Source: Lophius americanus
Lineage: Eukaryota; Chordata; Actinopteri; Lophiiformes; Lophiidae
Direction: 5' to 3'
DNA length: 64,000 nt
Assembly: GCA_037951165.1 (NCBI GenBank)
Contig: JBBDHG010000127.1
Span: 4,371,501 to 4,435,500, forward strand
In this document: positions 45,588 through 57,740 of the stretch, in pieces
Position numbering within the stretch: position 1 is the stretch's first letter
How the letters are laid out: every line of letters starts with the position of its first letter
Made by a program: the position numbers and the translations under genes
The notes under the pieces: generated by a model
Database searches by the model: none
Told to the model about the DNA's origin: nothing
What the model saw: the letters and a program-made list of their open reading frames with translations, nothing else

Positions 45588-48500
45588 ACTTCTATTTGTA
45601 GTGGTCTGAGATAATCAAATATGTGACTTTATCTCAACTGGTAATATAATAACAAACTGTCTTTTGACTGGAATTGGTTCATTATTTCCAAAGCCTGTAC
45701 TTGATTGTTTGGTTTGGTCAGTCACCAAACAGCACAACTACATGGCGCACTATAATCTGCCAGACTAAATTCTGCTAATGGGAGACAGGCAGTTCCTGCC
45801 CGGTACTTTAATCAGTATATTTCCACTTTATTGCCTCTTGATAAGATCCAAATATGTGCTCTTTAGTGGTGATTGTGGTTGATTGTTTAACTTCACAAAT
45901 GTCACGTGCTTGTGTGAATGGGGCAAGCAGACTCAGCATTGAGGAGCCTCTTTGTCATTGTAAACAATACAACAAACCCATGCACTTTAAAATCTATCTC
46001 TCCTCGTCTTGAATGCAGTCTTTACCATTAGTCTGCCTCTCTTTTAAAACAAAACTTTGTGGTGGAGATGCAGCAGAAAGTATCTAGACAAGTATATCAC
46101 ACAATTATATCACATATTAGTATTCGACTGAAATGACAGTGAGGGGCTTGTATTTTGTAATCTTGTAACTTTGACGATGATACTTGAAAATCTATCTGGA
46201 TAAGATAAAGACACGACAAGAGGGCTGACCTTTAAACTGAGTCAACATATGGCGTACTACACCTGTTTTCATCTGGCTCACACACACCCAGCAGACTGCC
46301 AGAATATTTGTTTGTGTGTGTGGATTTCTTGAAGGGGGATTTTATCTAAACGGATTTTAGTGGATTCCGTTTTTGAAGTTGAAGATTCTTTTACTTTGGG
46401 CTCTTGAGAGGAAATTTTTACAAATGAATTGCACAAAAGGAGATGTAATGTTAATGAGTGTATGTATGTGTTTGTGCACAATTGGAAATGTACAAAAGGT
46501 ACCACCTATAAGGCAATCTGCCAAATGGAGCATATTGCAAATTAGTGTGTGTGTGTGAGTGTGTATGTTTGAGATGTCCCTAGGGGAGGAAATATTAGCA
46601 GACAATGCAAAATGAACATATTTTAGATTGGGGGATGGGGAGGGTTCGGGATGATCACTTGGCAGCAATGAGTTGACAACGCGTCTCCATCACAAGGGAA
46701 CAGATAAGAAAGATGAGGAGAAAATGAGAGAGACACTAGATCAAGAGAGGAGAGACTTAAAGAGAGAGAGAGAGGAAGTTATGGAGAGCCATGACACGAA
46801 ACGTGTGGAAGCATGCAAGTGTATTAAGAAACTCAAGGATAGGTGACCAAGCTGAATTCCAGAAGCATGAGAGTTATCTAACGCACAGATAGCAGCATGT
46901 CCAACAACATATTTATTTGCTGATGGAAAGTTTGACACGGAAAATTTGGTATTGGAATGTTTGCACATCCTTCCTCACTGAAGGTGGAATAAGGTTAAAT
47001 TTGTCCATTGTTATTAAAATTGGTACACCATAATGGCATGCTTTATACATTCCATGGACACAAAACAACCATGTGAGATGTGAGTATTTTTTAGCGACCT
47101 GTTCTCTGTGGAATAATGCAATTTACACATACATCACATCTATTACATTAGTGATAGCAATCACAAAAAGTGTGTTTGCACAGATTGTGTAATTGTAGGA
47201 CCTGAGCTTCCTCCTTCCATTTGACATGTTTGGTCTACATTATTTTTGACTGCACTGCTCTCTTCTAACTATTCCTTCCAAAGTCTCCAGGCAAGATTGA
47301 ATATATAAAGGCTGCCTGAAGATTGATGTTTATAAAGCTTAAAAATAGTTCCCCCAAAGGGAATTTTTATTAATGTAATTACAGCAACAAAAATAAACTT
47401 TTTTTCCCATTTATTCTTAGAATAATGTAATATCTAGTCTGTACCATAAGAACATTATTTATCAAAGGTTCTCTGTGGCATGAGTTGGTTAATAATTTGA
47501 ATAAAGTAATAAAAGTTTATCACATTTTGTGCATAGGAATAACTGATATAAGATGTGTATGACATTATAAAAAAGAAGCAACAAACTCAGATGCTGCTGG
47601 AAAAACATTTACTTTGCAAAGTTAAATAAAGTTAAATTTAAAAGCTTCACAATGACGTGCTTCTCTTTCAGATACTACAGTTCACTCTAGTTGTCAATCC
47701 TGTAATCCTTCTATCGTTAAAATAAATTTAATTACTCTAAAGGTGACATGTATTATATATATTCAAAATATTTTAACTTAGATGTCATGTTGCTAAATCA
47801 GCAAACCCACAACTGATACAAACGCATCAGGAATTTTGGAAATTTATCTTTAATGCGAAAGGTAGAACATGACCCTGAAAATGAACGTGAGTCACAATCA
47901 AGAATTTCTTTATGTAACCTGCCAGACCATCACGGGTGGAAAAGAAAACCACATATGGAATTATCTCTTGATTAATGTCGGGTCACAGGAAAACTGGATG
48001 GAACTCAGGCGACCAAAGCAGTAGAGCACCAGAGATGGTTTTTCCTACACAGTTACAATGATGAGTTCCATCACAGCATCCAAGATCACGCTATCGTACC
48101 CGGCGGGAAGAACTATGATTGAAACCGGCACAGCACGGCACTCGGACAGGCTGAGGGTAGGTAGACGCTGCCCAAACACTCACCATCATGTTGCAGCTGT
48201 TCAGATCTAAACTTCAGATTCACTCAGACAAATACATTCACCCATTCACTTGTATTAATATTTAGCATGATTTTGCATATATCCTCTATCATCAGATGTA
48301 TCAATTCAATGTCAACTTCTTCACTTTAGACACAGAGTGGGACTTTTCATCCTGACCTGAACATTTTGTAAACTTGAAGAAGAAAGGGAACCTGCGTTAT
48401 GTGACAGATGTATTTGGTATTGTAAGATCTGATAATGTTATTAAAAGGCTGACACGGGTTGTTCATCTTCTTTCGTTTAGATTAGAAATTGAGAGGATTT

Positions 48501-48888
48501 CACAAAAGAAGCTCAAGGTGTGGTGTAGCACATCAGGTGACAGCTAACATATGCCCACTGGGTTTGATGCATATACATCCACAGCGTGCAGAGAATCCAG
48601 CAGGTAATACAGTGAGCAATTTAATCTACATTCAAATGCTGTGACAGTAAACAAGATAATCTCCTTGTCAAGCTGAAGCTTGCCCAGATAATGCTGTCTG
48701 TTCAAAACTGGAAGAACACACAAACACACACATTAGGGTCTTAATATTATCTTGGATGCTCTTAGATTTTCAAATTGAACATTTAGCATGCTTATTAATA
48801 CACATTAATGGGGGTCAGGGCTGCTCTGTCGAGGGAAGATGCAAATAAACATTAGATTTATAAATGCTCCGAGTCTCTGAATCCAAGA
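45588..48888. other. gene-free stretch
   Basis: Short GT and GA tracts near 46545 and 46762. Open frames at 46278-46668 overlap in three registers and carry no domain. Nothing else recognised in 3.3 kb. Confidence 0.5.
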
Positions 48889-48950
48889 ACACACACAAAC
48901 AAACACACACACACAGACACATACACACACAAACACACACACACACACAC
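48889..48950. repeat. imperfect (CA)n microsatellite
   Basis: About 60 bp of CA with AAAC and GACA interruptions. Confidence 0.92.
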
Positions 48951-50416
48951 TAGTGACTTCAGCCTCTACTATGCATCAACTTAATAAAGTAATTAACTCA
49001 TTATAGGCCTGACTTCAAATCCAATTAACCGGATGCATGAATGTGTGGTCATGTGGACGAGTGATTGTGCATTCCTAAGGGAGCATTAATGAACGAACAT
49101 ATTGTATGGATGCGCTCTTACACAGAATCGCCACCTGTGTGTACGTTTGCGTGGGGGTACTTCTTAGAAAAAGTCTGCCTTCCTGGTATGTGAAGATGCA
49201 ATAGCATTAGCCCCTCAATCATTACTCGACAGTGTGGGCAGTATACACGTAGACCCAGAGTGGTAATTAGATGTTTAAAATTGGAAACCAGAAGGGAAAA
49301 ATTCAGAGAGACCAGGACAAAAAGTTTAATGGTAATTTGGCCCGCCAGTCCCTCATTCATTGGAGCTGTTAATCTGGGGCAGTAAGGAACCGAGCACCTT
49401 ACAGCAGCAGACGCACATACTGTTGATCTCAGTGAATCAGATCTCAGCTGCCGTCTTGCCGTTTGCTGCCTGCAGTCAGTCACTTTCCCAATATCAACAG
49501 CGTGTTTTTCTGTGTACTTTAGTGATGGCCAACATATAGACAGGAAAAAGAAGCAGGTGTACAAACACTGTCCAGAGTTCATCAATCAAACAGCAGTGGT
49601 TTGCAATCCGGGCTGAATTTCAAGGCCGTCAGAAGGCTATCTGAAAATAGAGTCTTGGAATGAATTTCAAAAAGGTATTGATACAGTGTTGAATAAATTA
49701 CATGGAAATAAGCCGCTGCCTGGTATTATCACCAAACAGCACAAACAAGAAAAAAAGTAGAGAGAAACGAAAGTCACACCTGGTCTGATTAATAATGGTT
49801 CTACCCTTACAATCAAATTGCATGTTAGGCTGACCTGTCAATTAAAATGGAGCGTCCGTGGCCTTTTTCCTTTGCTCTTACTAGTAGTTGGTTTTGCAAG
49901 AAGTCCCAGCGGTAGGTGACCTATCAACTTGCTGAGTGGCTGGTTCTCCAAAGAATATGGTCCTGCTGTATGGATAACACTTGTACCTTTGTTTGAGTCA
50001 GGCCAGTCTGGAACGTGGTCTACCTGCTACTGCTAGATGTACTCCGATCTGTTCGGTACATTTTTAGGAAACAGGAATACAGCCGTGCATGCAAATGCTG
50101 CTAGCTCCTTCAAACGTGCTACGTTTTGTTTCATGGAGCAGGGATTTGGATGATGCCAACAACCCAATTCAACCTTTCAATCACACCAACTAGATTAACA
50201 CAGAAAAGGGATCCATGAGATTAATGTTGTGCTAAAAGAAAGATGTAAATTTAGTCAATATAATGTCATTTAATATAGTATATATATGCTTAGGGTTTGG
50301 GGTTAACGCCAATCTGGCCTCTGTCTCCAAAGGGTTAAATACAGAGCTGCTGGCCATACAATCACCACCACCTTGTTGCTGCTACTTATAGTCACTCAGA
50401 TGCATTTAAAGAAAAG
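48951..50416. other. gene-free stretch, possible conserved element
   Basis: No gene. Together with 48760-48860 the stretch 48965-49110 is repeat-free and has several ATTAAT/TAATTAA sites, which could be a conserved noncoding element split by the CA tract. The 155-residue minus frame at 49118-49585 has no domain and I did not accept it. Confidence 0.35.
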
Positions 50417-50462
50417 ATTTTTATATATATATAAATATATTTATATATATATAAAAATATTT
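50417..50462. repeat. palindromic AT-rich tract
   Basis: TTTTTATATATATATAAATA is followed by its near mirror, ATTTATATATATATAAAAA. Self-complementary. Confidence 0.85.
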
Positions 50463-50934
50463 TGTATTTATTGTATTTTAAGTGAGCCCATTCAAGACAG
50501 ATTCACATAGTTATCTTCCAGGTAGGATGTTAGACCAGTGGCTGAAGAGACCTGGAGATACCCTGAAACGCTTGGAAACTGTAGATGTTATCACTGTTCA
50601 AAAACGATGCAAAGAAATAATTCCATGATCTCAAAACAAAAGGGACATATAAGCATAGACATTTATTTAAATGTATTCATACATGTGTTGTGTAACTTCT
50701 AAGCTGCCTGTAAATGTTTTTCAATTAAGATTAAAAGACAGAGTGGCAGAACACAAACAGACCATAAGACCATTGATGTGCATTATCCTATAGCACGCTA
50801 CATCGACATTTGCCATTATATTGGTAATTGGAGGTCATTGAGTTAACTGAGGAAAATATGAATTGCAGTGCTCTGGTATCTGATATAACTGTATTTGTAA
50901 ACCGGTTACAGCAGTTGTAGTCTTTGTGTATCGT
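50463..50934. other. gene-free stretch
   Basis: Nothing recognised. Confidence 0.5.
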
Positions 50935-50982
50935 TATCATTATTATCATCATCATCATTATTATTATTATTATTATTATTAT
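50935..50982. repeat. (ATT)n/(ATC)n microsatellite
   Basis: Mixed ATT and ATC triplets. The minus-strand poly-I/poly-M frame across it is an artefact. Confidence 0.93.
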
Positions 50983-51110
50983 CATTTGTATACATATGAT
51001 TGTAACCAGATAGTGATGCTGATTATGATTATAATAAATAAAATATCGTGTAATAGATTTTTTTCTATTATTATTTTTTTATTATTATGACTGGGATATT
51101 CTCGTTATTG

Positions 51111-51212
51111 TCCGCTTATCCGGGTCCGGGTCGCGGGGGCAGCAGTTTCAGCAGGTAAGCCCAGACTTTCCTCTCCCCAGGGAGGCGTCCGAGGGGCATC
51201 CTGACTAGATGC
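51111..51212 (-). mobile_element. non-LTR retrotransposon 3' end, internally deleted
   Basis: CCGCTTATCCGGGTCCGGGT, CGCGGGGGCAGCAGT, AAGCCCAGACTTTCCTCTCC, then AGGGAGGCGTCCGAGGGGCA. In the widespread fish family the two last blocks are separated by over 100 bp of coding sequence (minus strand, ...RLPGEVFR... to the C-terminus). Here they are fused at CCCCAG|GGAGG, a short-repeat-mediated deletion. It stands out as a GC-rich island. Confidence 0.65.
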
Positions 51213-53283
51213 TATGCTAGATGTTCATGTTGTTATTACTGTATTTATGAAGTGATAAGTAGGTTAAGCATTCTGGACATGATTTGCTGATGTAAGGAAT
51301 CACAACACTATGGTTCAAGCCTCTTCCTAGTCTCGAGGAAAACCCATTATGGGTCAAAACTAGTATTCCTTTTTCCCTCATCTTGTGCCATTGGCTTGAT
51401 GTCGGTGTGCCAGAAGTAAGCCAAGAGACTTTTCTTGCTTTTACTATCTCACATCTGAGTACAACGATCGGAGGAATGGTGGGACGCAAAAGCTGCTGGG
51501 TAATTATGATAGTAGGATTTGTTGTTGTATTTGCAGTAATAGGATGGTGTTTGAGGGACTGCCTCAAAATAAATTACAACGCCAATGATTACCATAATGC
51601 AGGAACGCTTCACACAGTGCAGCAGTATGGCTCACTGATGTATTTATGGACAAAATTGGGGGCTCAGACGAATGAATTTACCCGCATTGCGTGCACAGAT
51701 GCATGCATTAAGTTATGTAAGACAAACAGAATATTACCAGACTTAATCTGTTAAAGTCTCACTTATAGTAAGTGTCTTTTTCAATAAGTTGCAAAGCAAA
51801 CAGTCGATTATCCAGTTCTTCAGTCACCGAGCGAGACGTTTATTCAGCCATCAGCCAGTCCACTTAGTGAATCCATTTTCATTATTCAACATGAATGTTC
51901 CCTTCATCAGCAGTGCTAATCATGATAATGTGGTGAATATAGAACAGTTAGGGTGACTGCCAAATGCTTAATAAGTGAACTGAATCTGGAAATACCAGCA
52001 AAGGCAGCCAGGAGAGGAAAAACATGAGCAGAGAGAAGTCCCTCATCCGTCTATTTTCTATTATTCTGGACTGGTGTACGTATTATGTTGGGGAGAAACT
52101 TAAACAATATTAAAAAAGCAGTTAAATGAGACCTAAATTGATCCATGATTCTTTAACTTCTTTTCATGTTAAGGATCATAGGGGGGGCTTGAGTCTAACC
52201 TAGTACACAGCGAGCGAGAGGAAGGGTAAACTCCGGGCAATTTGGCAGAACAGACTTAAACCTATAAAGTATTCTTAAATTATATTAGCATCATGAAATC
52301 ATACATACTCTGAATACAGATTTTATAATATGTTATACTCTGAACATGACGTTGCTAAAAATCAGAAGCAAAGTAAAGAACAGCCTCTGAATGGCTGCGG
52401 CTGGGAGCGGTCATGAATTGAAAACAACTTGAGGCATTTTTTCTTTCCCTTATTTAGCTATAGCCTCCCAAGGCGACATACAGAGGCAAACACACACACA
52501 CTTATTTAGTTATGCCACCCAGGGCGAGACTTCTGCATAACATCTGCCCAACATTTATCTGCCCTGACGCAGCCTCTCAGCCAGAGATGAAAGAGATAGA
52601 GGAGGAGGAGCATTATGCAGAAGAAGAGGTTGAGAAAGAGCAAGGCCATGCAGAAACCATTAAAGGAAGTGTTAAAGTTAAAAAACACCACATATAATAA
52701 GATTTCCACTTATAAGCATTGTTTAAACCAACACTGACTGAATAGGAGCAAACCATAATCTAACAAGAAAACTTGCAATAAGCCTCATTATGTGGAGTCA
52801 TAAACACACGTTTCTTTTAATGGCTACACCTGCAGACGTTGCTACTCTTTCATAACAGTCCACAGATATGAAAAAAAAAGAAGTCATTTCTTTGCCTTGA
52901 GACATTTTTCATATTTCTTCCCCTATGGACAAGGTTAAAGCAAAATAACATCACCGTCATTGTTGATCACAATCAAAGCCAAACGTAGAAAGCAGCAATG
53001 CTATCTGTGTGGTGTGCACATGTGCAGTGTTCAGGTGAGGCAGCCATCATGCTCTGTTCATGCAGCCTGTGTTGTTCGGCCATAACAGCTGCTTGTGCTG
53101 TGAAGCACACGAAACGTGTGGCTGATAAATCAAACATCCATGCTCATCTCATAGTGTTAGGAACACCAAACTATGAGCTGATGACAGCTCTGCAAATGCA
53201 GGTAGTTGATCTTCCTCATTCTGTAATGAAATTAAATATCACTGCTTATAGCTACATCTCGCCAAGTGAACTAGGATTAGACC
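51213..53283. other. gene-free stretch
   Basis: Open frames at 51217-51754 (both strands) and 52998-53351 show no domain or splice context. No repeat recognised. Confidence 0.45.
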
Positions 53284-53620
53284 TTCGTTCATTCATTATC
53301 AACTGCTTATCCTGTTCAGGGTCGCTGGAGCAGATATCAAACAATAGCTAGAGGCAGGGTATACCTAGGACGAGTCGCCAGTTCATCACAGGGCCAACAC
53401 ACCATTCACACTTATATTCACTACTAATTTTAGTGTCAATAATTCACCTATAGCATATGTTTTTGGACTGTGGGAGGATGCCGGAGTTCCAGGAGAGAAC
53501 CCACGCAGACACACGGAGAACAAGTAAACTCCACACAGAAAGGCCGGCAGAGGTGGATTCGTACCAGCTACCTTCTTGCTGTGATGAGCAACAGTAACCA
53601 CTACGCCACCGTGCCGCCCT
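53284..53620 (-). mobile_element. DANA/mermaid-like tRNA-derived SINE, near full length
   Basis: On the minus strand the head reads GGGCGGCACGGTGGCGTAGT then GGTTA (A-box region, 53595-53620). After AGCAAGAAGG a diverged B box GGTACGAATCC follows (~53556-53566). The body has GGAGTTTACTTGTTCTCC, ACAGTCCAAAAACA and AGTCGCGACTGG-type landmarks. The tail is AACAGGATAAGCAGTTGATA ending in a (GAAT)n run. RNA polymerase III-type promoter boxes explain its transcription. About 340 bp is normal for this family. It encodes nothing. Confidence 0.85.
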
Positions 53621-54484
53621 GAACTTTAGACAAAGCCAATTAATTTATATTATATACTATTCATTATGAAATATTATTTGCGATTAGGGCCACAAGCTAG
53701 CACAATAGAAAAAATGAAATAGAGAAACAGACTTGGCAAAAGGAGAAAAACAAATAATGCAGAATGTGCTGAAACACCTTCAGCAAACTGGTTCCCACTC
53801 TCTCTGCACATAGCTGATAAAGCAGGAGAAGTATGAGAGGGCAGAGAAAAGGCAAAGATGAGATAAATAAGGAGCAAATGAACTATAGGGCTGTCCGGTT
53901 GTACAGGGCTGAGGACTGGAGGTGTACAGTACACATATTCTTTATCCAAGTAGAAGTACATTAACTTAGAGAAAGAGGGAATGAGTGATACACATATTGA
54001 TTGGACTTCTTTACTTCAGTTCAAGGGGAAAATACAGACATGCATGAAATGTATGCATTATATGGAAGTAAAAACATGAAAGTAGAGTTATAAAGGTAAA
54101 ATGTATAAAAGCACAAAGCACTATGAAGTTAATGAAAACCCAACAGAAAATAGTACGGTAAAAAGCAGAAGAATGAAAGTGAAAAGTTGTAAAAACTTTC
54201 TAAAAGTAAAGAGTGGTAGTATACAATTTGTATAAAAGTGAAAGTATAGTATTATGAATGTTAAAAAAAACAGTTAATAAAATGTTATTTATATATCCTC
54301 CAATTCACAACAAATACTATCTTGAGGTGTCTTTCAAAAAGACCAGATCTAGGCTGAACTCTTTATTCATTATTCTACAGAGACCCAAAAAAATCTGCAA
54401 TGAGGACGCACTTGGCTTCAGTGGCAAGAAAAAGTTAAAAGTAGGAATAATATGAAAGAAAGAAATACTTACTTTCTTGTATAA
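53621..54484. other. gene-free stretch
   Basis: A-rich DNA with many AAAAGTAAA-type words around 54050-54250. No gene. Confidence 0.5.
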
Positions 54485-54633
54485 TCATATTTTACTCATT
54501 AGCAGACGCCTTTTTAAGAAAAACATTGTTTTCGGACATAACTTCCCATTTCAGTTGATAATTTCACTCAGGGGGATTGCTTGTACAATGCAGGGATAGA
54601 GCCTTGCTATCAGGGATGACAGCGTAGGCCTAG
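54485..54633 (+). mobile_element. Helentron-like family, 3' end fragment
   Basis: It preserves the family end best: CTCATTAGCAGACGCCTTTT, ACATTGTTTTCGGACATAAC, GGGGGATTGCTTGTACAATG, then the stem-loop GCTATC-AGG-GATGACAGC, GTAGGC and CTAG followed by T. The TTTTCGGGGATA inverted copy is deleted. The 5' two thirds are missing. Confidence 0.75.
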
Positions 54634-55311
54634 TTAATCATTGTTTTTGATTACTGGTAGTTGGATGGCATAGATTGATTTAAAGCAACTTAAAGTAAGT
54701 TGAAAGGGAGGACTTTAAACCCTCAGATATTCAAACTTGAGCCGCAGTAATAGATTTGTTTGTGGTAGATACATATTGATATTATTAATTTATCATCACA
54801 TCCAGCAGCCACAGAGCAACATTTGCATCCACTGCAAAAATGTACAACCAACTCCTTCTCTTTTTAGGGGTTGCTTTAGGTCAACCTCACATCCCGAGGG
54901 AAACATTTGGCTCATTGTCATTTTCAGTACGCTCACCAGCTACCCGCTAACATCTGCCAGTCATTACCGGACAGGTAGGTTTACTGTCCATCAAAACTTA
55001 TTTTTTATTCTTTTTATCAAGAACAGCTGCCTGCAGGCCATAAAATCAGAACGATGATTGAAAAATAGTCTTCAACACTTCATAAAGCTGGCAATGATGA
55101 GTCTTGCCTGTGGCACATACTTTGATGCGGGCTGCCTATTTAATTTCATACACACTTCATTTGGTTGATTGTGTATTGTCAAGATGTCTACTCTCTCTAT
55201 TGGCATGACACAGTATGCAAACCTGGGTTGAAATTGTTGGGTGAAATTTCCTTTTCTGTTTTAGCTTTTTCCGAGTGCTTTCACCTCTCCATCCCATAAT
55301 TTATATTCCTA
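54634..55311. other. gene-free stretch
   Basis: No gene accepted. An acceptor/donor pair around 54914-54967 was considered and rejected. Confidence 0.45.
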
Positions 55312-55690
55312 TCCCCAAAGATTTGGGGATAGTATGGAATTATCATCGACGGTAGCGTGGAAGCATAGTTGTGTGTCTTTGGGCCAAAGGACGCTGATTG
55401 GATTCTTCCATTGTCATTAACCTTTTGCTCTGGATAACCGCTTTGTTTTACAAAAATTTCAACTTCTAACAGAATATCCCCAAAAAGCACAATAGATAGT
55501 AGAATAGTTACAATAGTGAAAGAATACACTTGAATTGGGGCTAGTAACGATTTTTGAGAATCTGCTTGTACCCTATAGGTGTAAATGGGGAATATATAGC
55601 TATAGCTATTTTTCTTTTTTTCACACATGATTTGACATTTAATTTGAGGAGTTCAATTAGAGAAATTGTTTGTATGAGAAAATGTATCCA
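55312..55690 (+). mobile_element. Helentron-like element, diverged, variant 5' hairpin
   Basis: The 5' end TCCCCAAAGATTTGGGGATA is preceded by A. The stem is ATCCCCAAA/TTTGGGGAT, where family consensus has ATCCCCGA/TCGGGGAT. TGGAATTATCATCGACGG follows. The interior (55400-55610) is not recognisable. 55625-55690 matches the 3' half (GACATTTAATTTGAGGAGTT, CAATTAGAGAAATTGTTTGT). The terminal hairpin is lost. Confidence 0.6.
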
Positions 55691-57199
55691 GTGAAATTTC
55701 AATTTTGACATATTTTGTGCAATTGCAAACAATAAATAAATAAATCTGTGTTCCTAATTAATAGAAGAAGAAAAAATTCCCTTTCGATTAAATTGTTCCT
55801 CATTTAATTTTTCTTTTCAAATGAGAAAAACAATTTAACAAAAAGATAAAAGCCTGCTGTAATATTAGAGATATTTGACAAGGGACAGCATTTCAAACAC
55901 GTCATAAATCATAAATGTGCTCAATTTAGGTTTTTTATGCATTAAAGGAGATCTGTCCGACACATCATCCAAGGAATGGGTGAATATCTGTTGAAAAACT
56001 TCATAACAGGGTTAATTAATGCATTGGTTAAATATGTGCTGATTTAGGCTGTAGATCTGAGCCATTAGAAAGTGTATTTATATATAACAGAATGAGTTTG
56101 CTTTAAATGTCCAGTCCAAGCATATATGTTAATCTTTCATGTACATTCGGTATCAATCCCTCTTCCTTGTCTTTGCTCATAGTTAAAGGTCGTGAAGGAC
56201 TATGAAAACAGAGGCAGCGGTTTTGCTTCTCTAAATGGAAGTAGAAAAGCCTCCGAGTTGCAGTGTGTCCCATGGAGCCTTCATGTCTGAAGCGATGAAA
56301 GCTGCTGTGCGAGCTTGTGTATGATCCACCCTGACAGGTTGAACTGACGCGGCGGGCTTCTATGTTTGACGGAGAAGTCATAACAATGATTTTAATCAAA
56401 TAAAAACCACGGGGAAGTGAGATTCTGTTGAATCACATTTATAGAAAAAGTAATTAATGTGGCTGGAAAACCTCCTGTCTGGCTGTAACCTTTGAAGACT
56501 GTTTTCTTATTCAGAATAAATAGTAAAGCCGAGCCAGAGGCTCTGCTAGCTCTTTGCACTGACACTTATTAAAGCAATGTATTACCATTCTTAATTTAGC
56601 ACTCTTTTTAATGCACATGACACTTTGTATATTCATACACGGTCTGAAAGGCCAGTTTCTGAAATATCAAATGTCACAATGTGTGTGTTGATTACAGTCA
56701 CCCTTTTCTATCTCAACGCTTTTATGTGCCTATTTGGCGAATGTGACCGAGTGGTTCTAATTAAGCAATAAATCTCCCTCTTATGTAAATTACATGTGTC
56801 AACATCTGGTATTTAAAAGCCTACACTGGCTGTCTACACACTGGCTGTGTCATTAATATATTCTGGGTAAATAAATGTGTGTGGTTGAGGGCAGTCATAT
56901 ATTTTGTTCTCTCTGAGAGTCTGTCTTGAAATATGAGAAGCATTACATTTAATCATCATCAGTTTGTGGAGGAGCACTTCATCGAGCAGAATATCTAATG
57001 CTTTGACTCATTCAAACCAGATTTTTATGACCTGCAGGACTCTATTGGCGATATAAATTACCAGTGAGTATGTATCTACATTTATATTATTTTAACATAT
57101 CCACAGCTGCATTGAATACTAAACTCTGATTGGTCTGTGGACACACACTATGGTTATGAATTGCAGAAAAGGAATACTCCTCACTAACTGATCACAATA
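55691..57199. other. gene-free stretch, possible conserved elements
   Basis: No gene. 55990-56080 (GGGTTAATTAATGCATTGG) and 56570-56790 are repeat-free and look unlike the surrounding decayed repeats, so they may be conserved noncoding DNA. The 98-residue minus frame at 56103-56399 has no domain. Confidence 0.35.
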
Positions 57200-57740
57200 A
57201 CACATGTCGAAATTGATTGACACGTCGTTCCAGTCCTGGTCTCCTTACACTGGCTCCCTGTCCCGGTTCAGGATTGATTTTTAAATTTCATTACCGGTTT
57301 TTTAGGTTTTAAATGAGTTGATGCCAACTTATCCGGCGGATATTTAACATTTTAAAACTCCTGCAAGGTCACCGAGGAGGTCCAGTCAATGCCTCCTGGA
57401 TGTTTACACATCTAATCTCGAAAAATGGAGGTTACCAGGCTTTTGCGTTGGCTTCTCCCAAATTATTGAATAGTTTACTTGCTTTTGTAAGGACTGCTTG
57501 GCTCCCATTCAATTTTAAATCTCTACTGAAGACCCACTTGTTGTCTGTGACTTTAATTTGAGGTTAAGTCTTTAAAATTTTTTATTACGGTTGTATTACA
57601 AAATGTTTTCATTACTTATTGCTTTTACTTCTCATACAGTTTGTTTTAATCTGCTGATCTTGTTCCTTTAATGTCTGTTCAGCGCTTTGATCAGCTGCGG
57701 TTGTTGAAAATATGCTCAACAAATAATATTAACTGACATT
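57200..57740 (+). mobile_element. L2/Rex-type LINE 3' end (5'-truncated)
   Basis: Frame fragments give VLVSLHWLPVP then, after a frameshift, FRIDF. This is the hallmark L(H/C)W(L/I)PV..RI.FK motif near the C-terminus of L2-clade fish reverse transcriptases. Later pieces (ARSPRRSSQ, NSL-like region, FKSLLKTHL-like CTACTGAAGACCCACTTG) follow in order. The tail CAGCGCTTTGATCAGCTGCG then ATGCTCAACAAATAATA is the family's 3' untranslated end. Many stops and frameshifts; non-functional. Confidence 0.75.

Noticed and set aside
49118..49585. 155-residue open frame on the minus strand
   Set aside because: No domain, no homologous pattern and no splice or promoter context; expected by chance in 64 kb.
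51217..51754. Overlapping 116- and 123-residue frames on opposite strands, one with a hydrophobic stretch
   Set aside because: The valine/isoleucine-rich run comes from T-rich DNA. No family resemblance, and no support for either strand.
54914..54967. Acceptor-like TCATTTTCAG, ~47 nt, donor-like ACAG|GTAGGT
   Set aside because: No clear frame or partner exon, and the surrounding wording looks repeat-like.
56103..56399. 98-residue minus-strand frame in repeat-free DNA
   Set aside because: No domain or splice signal; noncoding conservation is the more plausible reason for the lack of repeats.
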